From CAYJAD01 sp964372165 (GTDB taxonomy: Bacteria > Desulfobacterota > Desulfovibrionia > Desulfovibrionales > Desulfovibrionaceae), in NCBI GenBank assembly GCA_964372165.1, contig CAYJPT010000045.1, positions 1 to 16,438 on the forward strand: a DNA stretch of 16,438 nucleotides. The letters are read 5' to 3'. Shown piece by piece: positions 15,069 through 16,438 of this stretch. The notes below the pieces were generated by a model. The model saw only the letters and a list, made by a program, of their open reading frames with translations, searched no databases and was not told the DNA's origin. The position numbers were made by a program, and so were the translations under genes. The first letter of the stretch is position 1; each line of letters begins with the position of its first letter.

Positions 15069-15101
15069 GGAAATCACCCCCCTTTTGTTTAATGAACGAT
15101 T

Positions 15102-15130
15102 ATTATATTTATATGTAAAATAAAAAGCAA
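15102..15130 (-). promoter_or_regulatory. Candidate sigma-70 promoter of the rpsU-rpoD operon
   Basis: On the minus strand TTGCTT (15130-15125) and a perfect TATAAT (15107-15102) are separated by exactly 17 bases. The predicted start near 15095 leaves a leader of about 27 bases with the extended SD. The -35 matches only its first three positions. The -35 bases also form part of a weak AAGCAA/TTGCTT hairpin (15125-15143). Confidence 0.5.
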
Positions 15131-15338
15131 GTTTTTTTTGCTTAGCATATTTTTTATTGGGGGATTTTTTTATAAAGCTCTTCCTAAAGTTATAATGTAT
15201 TTTTACATTTTATTTATATTAAACGCATCGTTAATAGATTGTAATGTGGGCTTGTTGTTGTTTTATTTGTAGCGATATGTTGAAAAGAAGAAAAATTATT
15301 GTCGTGAGTTTTCTAAAATATAATGAGGTGTGAAATTT

Positions 15339-16346
15339 ATGCAGGACATTACTTTTCGTGTTGCCGTGGCTGGTGGGGGTAGTTGGGGTACTGCTCTTGC
15401 GCATACTTTGGCAGAAAGTGGATACAATGTAACTTTAATTGTACGTGATCAAAGTCTAGCTAATACCATTAATTCTACACATAAAAATTCACGTTATTTA
15501 GATAATTATTTCATAAATAAGAATGTTTACGCAACAAATGATTTAAGCGTTATAGCACAAGTTGATGTATTGCTCTTAGCTATACCGGCTCAGAGCTTAA
15601 GAGATTTTTTGCATGCCATTAAACCATATTTAAAAAATAATAGCATATTGGTTAATACTGCTAAAGGTATTGAATGTAGTAGCGGTAAAACCATGCATCA
15701 AGTAGTATTAGATGTTGTTGGGGATAAAAATACGCACTATGCCATTTTGTCTGGACCTTCTTTTGCTGTGGAGGTTATGGAAAAATATCCTACAGCTGTT
15801 GTGCTTGGCTGTTCAAATATAGAAGTTGGAAAGAAACTACGTGCAATGTTTTCTTCAGACTATTTTCGTTGCTATTCAGGTGGTGATATAATTGGTATTG
15901 AGCTTGGTGGTGCTTTAAAAAATGTTATGGCTATAGCAGCGGGGGTGTGTGATGGTTTGGGATTTGGTCATAATAGCCGCGCAGCGCTTTTAACTCGAGG
16001 GCTTGCAGAAATGAGCCGTATGGGTGAGGCACTTGGTGCTGAAGTTATAACCTTTATGGGATTATCTGGCCTTGGCGATTTAATGCTTACTTGTACCGGT
16101 GATTTGTCACGTAACCGTCAAGTGGGTATTCGCTTAGGCAAAGGCGAAAGCTTGGAGCATATTCTTTACACCTTAGGCATGGTTGCAGAAGGAGTGAAAA
16201 CCACAACGGCAGTTTTTGAAATTGCACAAAAATTACAAGTAAGCATGCCAATTGTTCATGCTGTGAATGATATTTTATATCATAATGCCGACCCAAAACA
16301 ATGTGTTTTTAAGCTTATGTCACGCAACCTCAAGGATGAATCTTAA
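15339..16346 (+). CDS. gpsA: Glycerol-3-phosphate dehydrogenase [NAD(P)+]
   Basis: The 335-residue product starts with the Rossmann dinucleotide site VAGGGSWGTALA (Gly12, Gly14, Gly17). It contains NTAKGIE (Lys109), LSGPSFAVEV (about 138-147), GALKNVMAIAAG (catalytic Lys194) and the GHNSRAALLTRG substrate loop (about 210-221). The enzyme reduces dihydroxyacetone phosphate to sn-glycerol 3-phosphate in the cytoplasm, feeding phospholipid synthesis. ATG 15339 is chosen because GAGGTG (15325-15330) lies eight bases upstream; an in-frame GTG at 15330 overlaps this site. It diverges from rpsU across about 270 AT-rich bases in which I could not place a secure gpsA promoter. Its TAA stop coincides with the left edge of a repeat element. 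Confidence 0.97.
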   Translation: MQDITFRVAVAGGGSWGTALAHTLAESGYNVTLIVRDQSLANTINSTHKNSRYLDNYFINKNVYATNDLSVIAQVDVLLLAIPAQSLRDFLHAIKPYLKNNSILVNTAKGIECSSGKTMHQVVLDVVGDKNTHYAILSGPSFAVEVMEKYPTAVVLGCSNIEVGKKLRAMFSSDYFRCYSGGDIIGIELGGALKNVMAIAAGVCDGLGFGHNSRAALLTRGLAEMSRMGEALGAEVITFMGLSGLGDLMLTCTGDLSRNRQVGIRLGKGESLEHILYTLGMVAEGVKTTTAVFEIAQKLQVSMPIVHAVNDILYHNADPKQCVFKLMSRNLKDES

Positions 16347-16438
16347 GGAAATGCTGATTTATTCCTTAAGCAGAATAAATCATAAAGGCACACTGCCTTC
16401 ATTCGCCCTGTGGGACGCAAAAAAACGTGGTTTTTTGC
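16344..16438. mobile_element. Second copy of the long multi-hairpin element, cut by window end
   Basis: It begins TAAGGAAATGCTGATTT on the gpsA stop codon and matches the 11677 copy through the left end. It diverges in the loop of the first hairpin, then is identical for 55 bp (16384-16438 against 11716-11770) up to the window end. The first stem is kept as TGATTTATTC/GAATAAATCA (16356-16365 with 16374-16383) despite different loop bases. The remaining hairpins and right end lie outside the window. Confidence 0.72.

Noticed and set aside
14832..15092. 86-codon plus-strand reading frame over rpsU
   Set aside because: It is antisense to the well-supported S21 gene and shows no protein-like character.
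15319..15324. Perfect TATAAT upstream of gpsA
   Set aside because: The implied start site (~15331) lies downstream of the SD GAGGTG, so the mRNA would lack its ribosome-binding site.

Overview
The window looks like an AT-rich chromosomal segment of a member of the Desulfovibrionaceae (Lawsonia/Desulfovibrio-like deltaproteobacteria). Three things point there: a Desulfovibrio-type homotrimeric outer membrane porin, the gene order rpsU-yqeY-mutS2-dnaG-rpoD, and an S21 sequence very close to the family form I know from that group. The assignment rests on recognised families and gene order, not on a database search. Nearly all genes are core housekeeping genes, and I see no phage, CRISPR, toxin-antitoxin or defence cassette.

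Layout, left to right. Positions 1-1732 (+) carry the classic dnaX (3' end only) - ybaB - recR recombination/replication cluster. It is split between ybaB and recR by a 149-bp fold-back element with perfect 18-bp inverted ends, immediately followed by a short palindrome of a second repeat family. Another copy of that palindrome lies downstream of recR. Positions 1906-5418 (+) hold a ZupT-type metal transporter and polA, 9 bp apart and probably co-transcribed. A small winged-helix-like protein gene (5650-5832, -) converges on polA. A 545-bp AT-rich stretch (5833-6377) then separates it from the divergent porin gene (6378-7925, +). A strong hairpin terminator closes the next block, which is read leftwards: rpsU (15068) -> yqeY -> mutS2 -> dnaG -> rpoD (8114). 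This is a macromolecular-synthesis type operon linking translation, replication priming and the primary sigma factor. dnaG and rpoD overlap by 8 bases, and a hairpin sits between rpsU and yqeY. gpsA (15339-16346, +) diverges from rpsU.

The most unusual content is in the intergenic repeats. A ~187-bp multi-hairpin element lies inside the operon between mutS2 and dnaG. A second copy, cut off by the window end, starts on the stop codon of gpsA; 55 bp of their cores are identical. The two short palindromes at 1030-1062 and 1783-1817 match the terminal sequences of this same element, so they look like minimal or internally deleted forms. These elements and the fold-back element hug gene 3' ends and are bounded by TA dinucleotides, which suggests small non-autonomous mobile elements (MITE-like). 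No transposase is present in the window.
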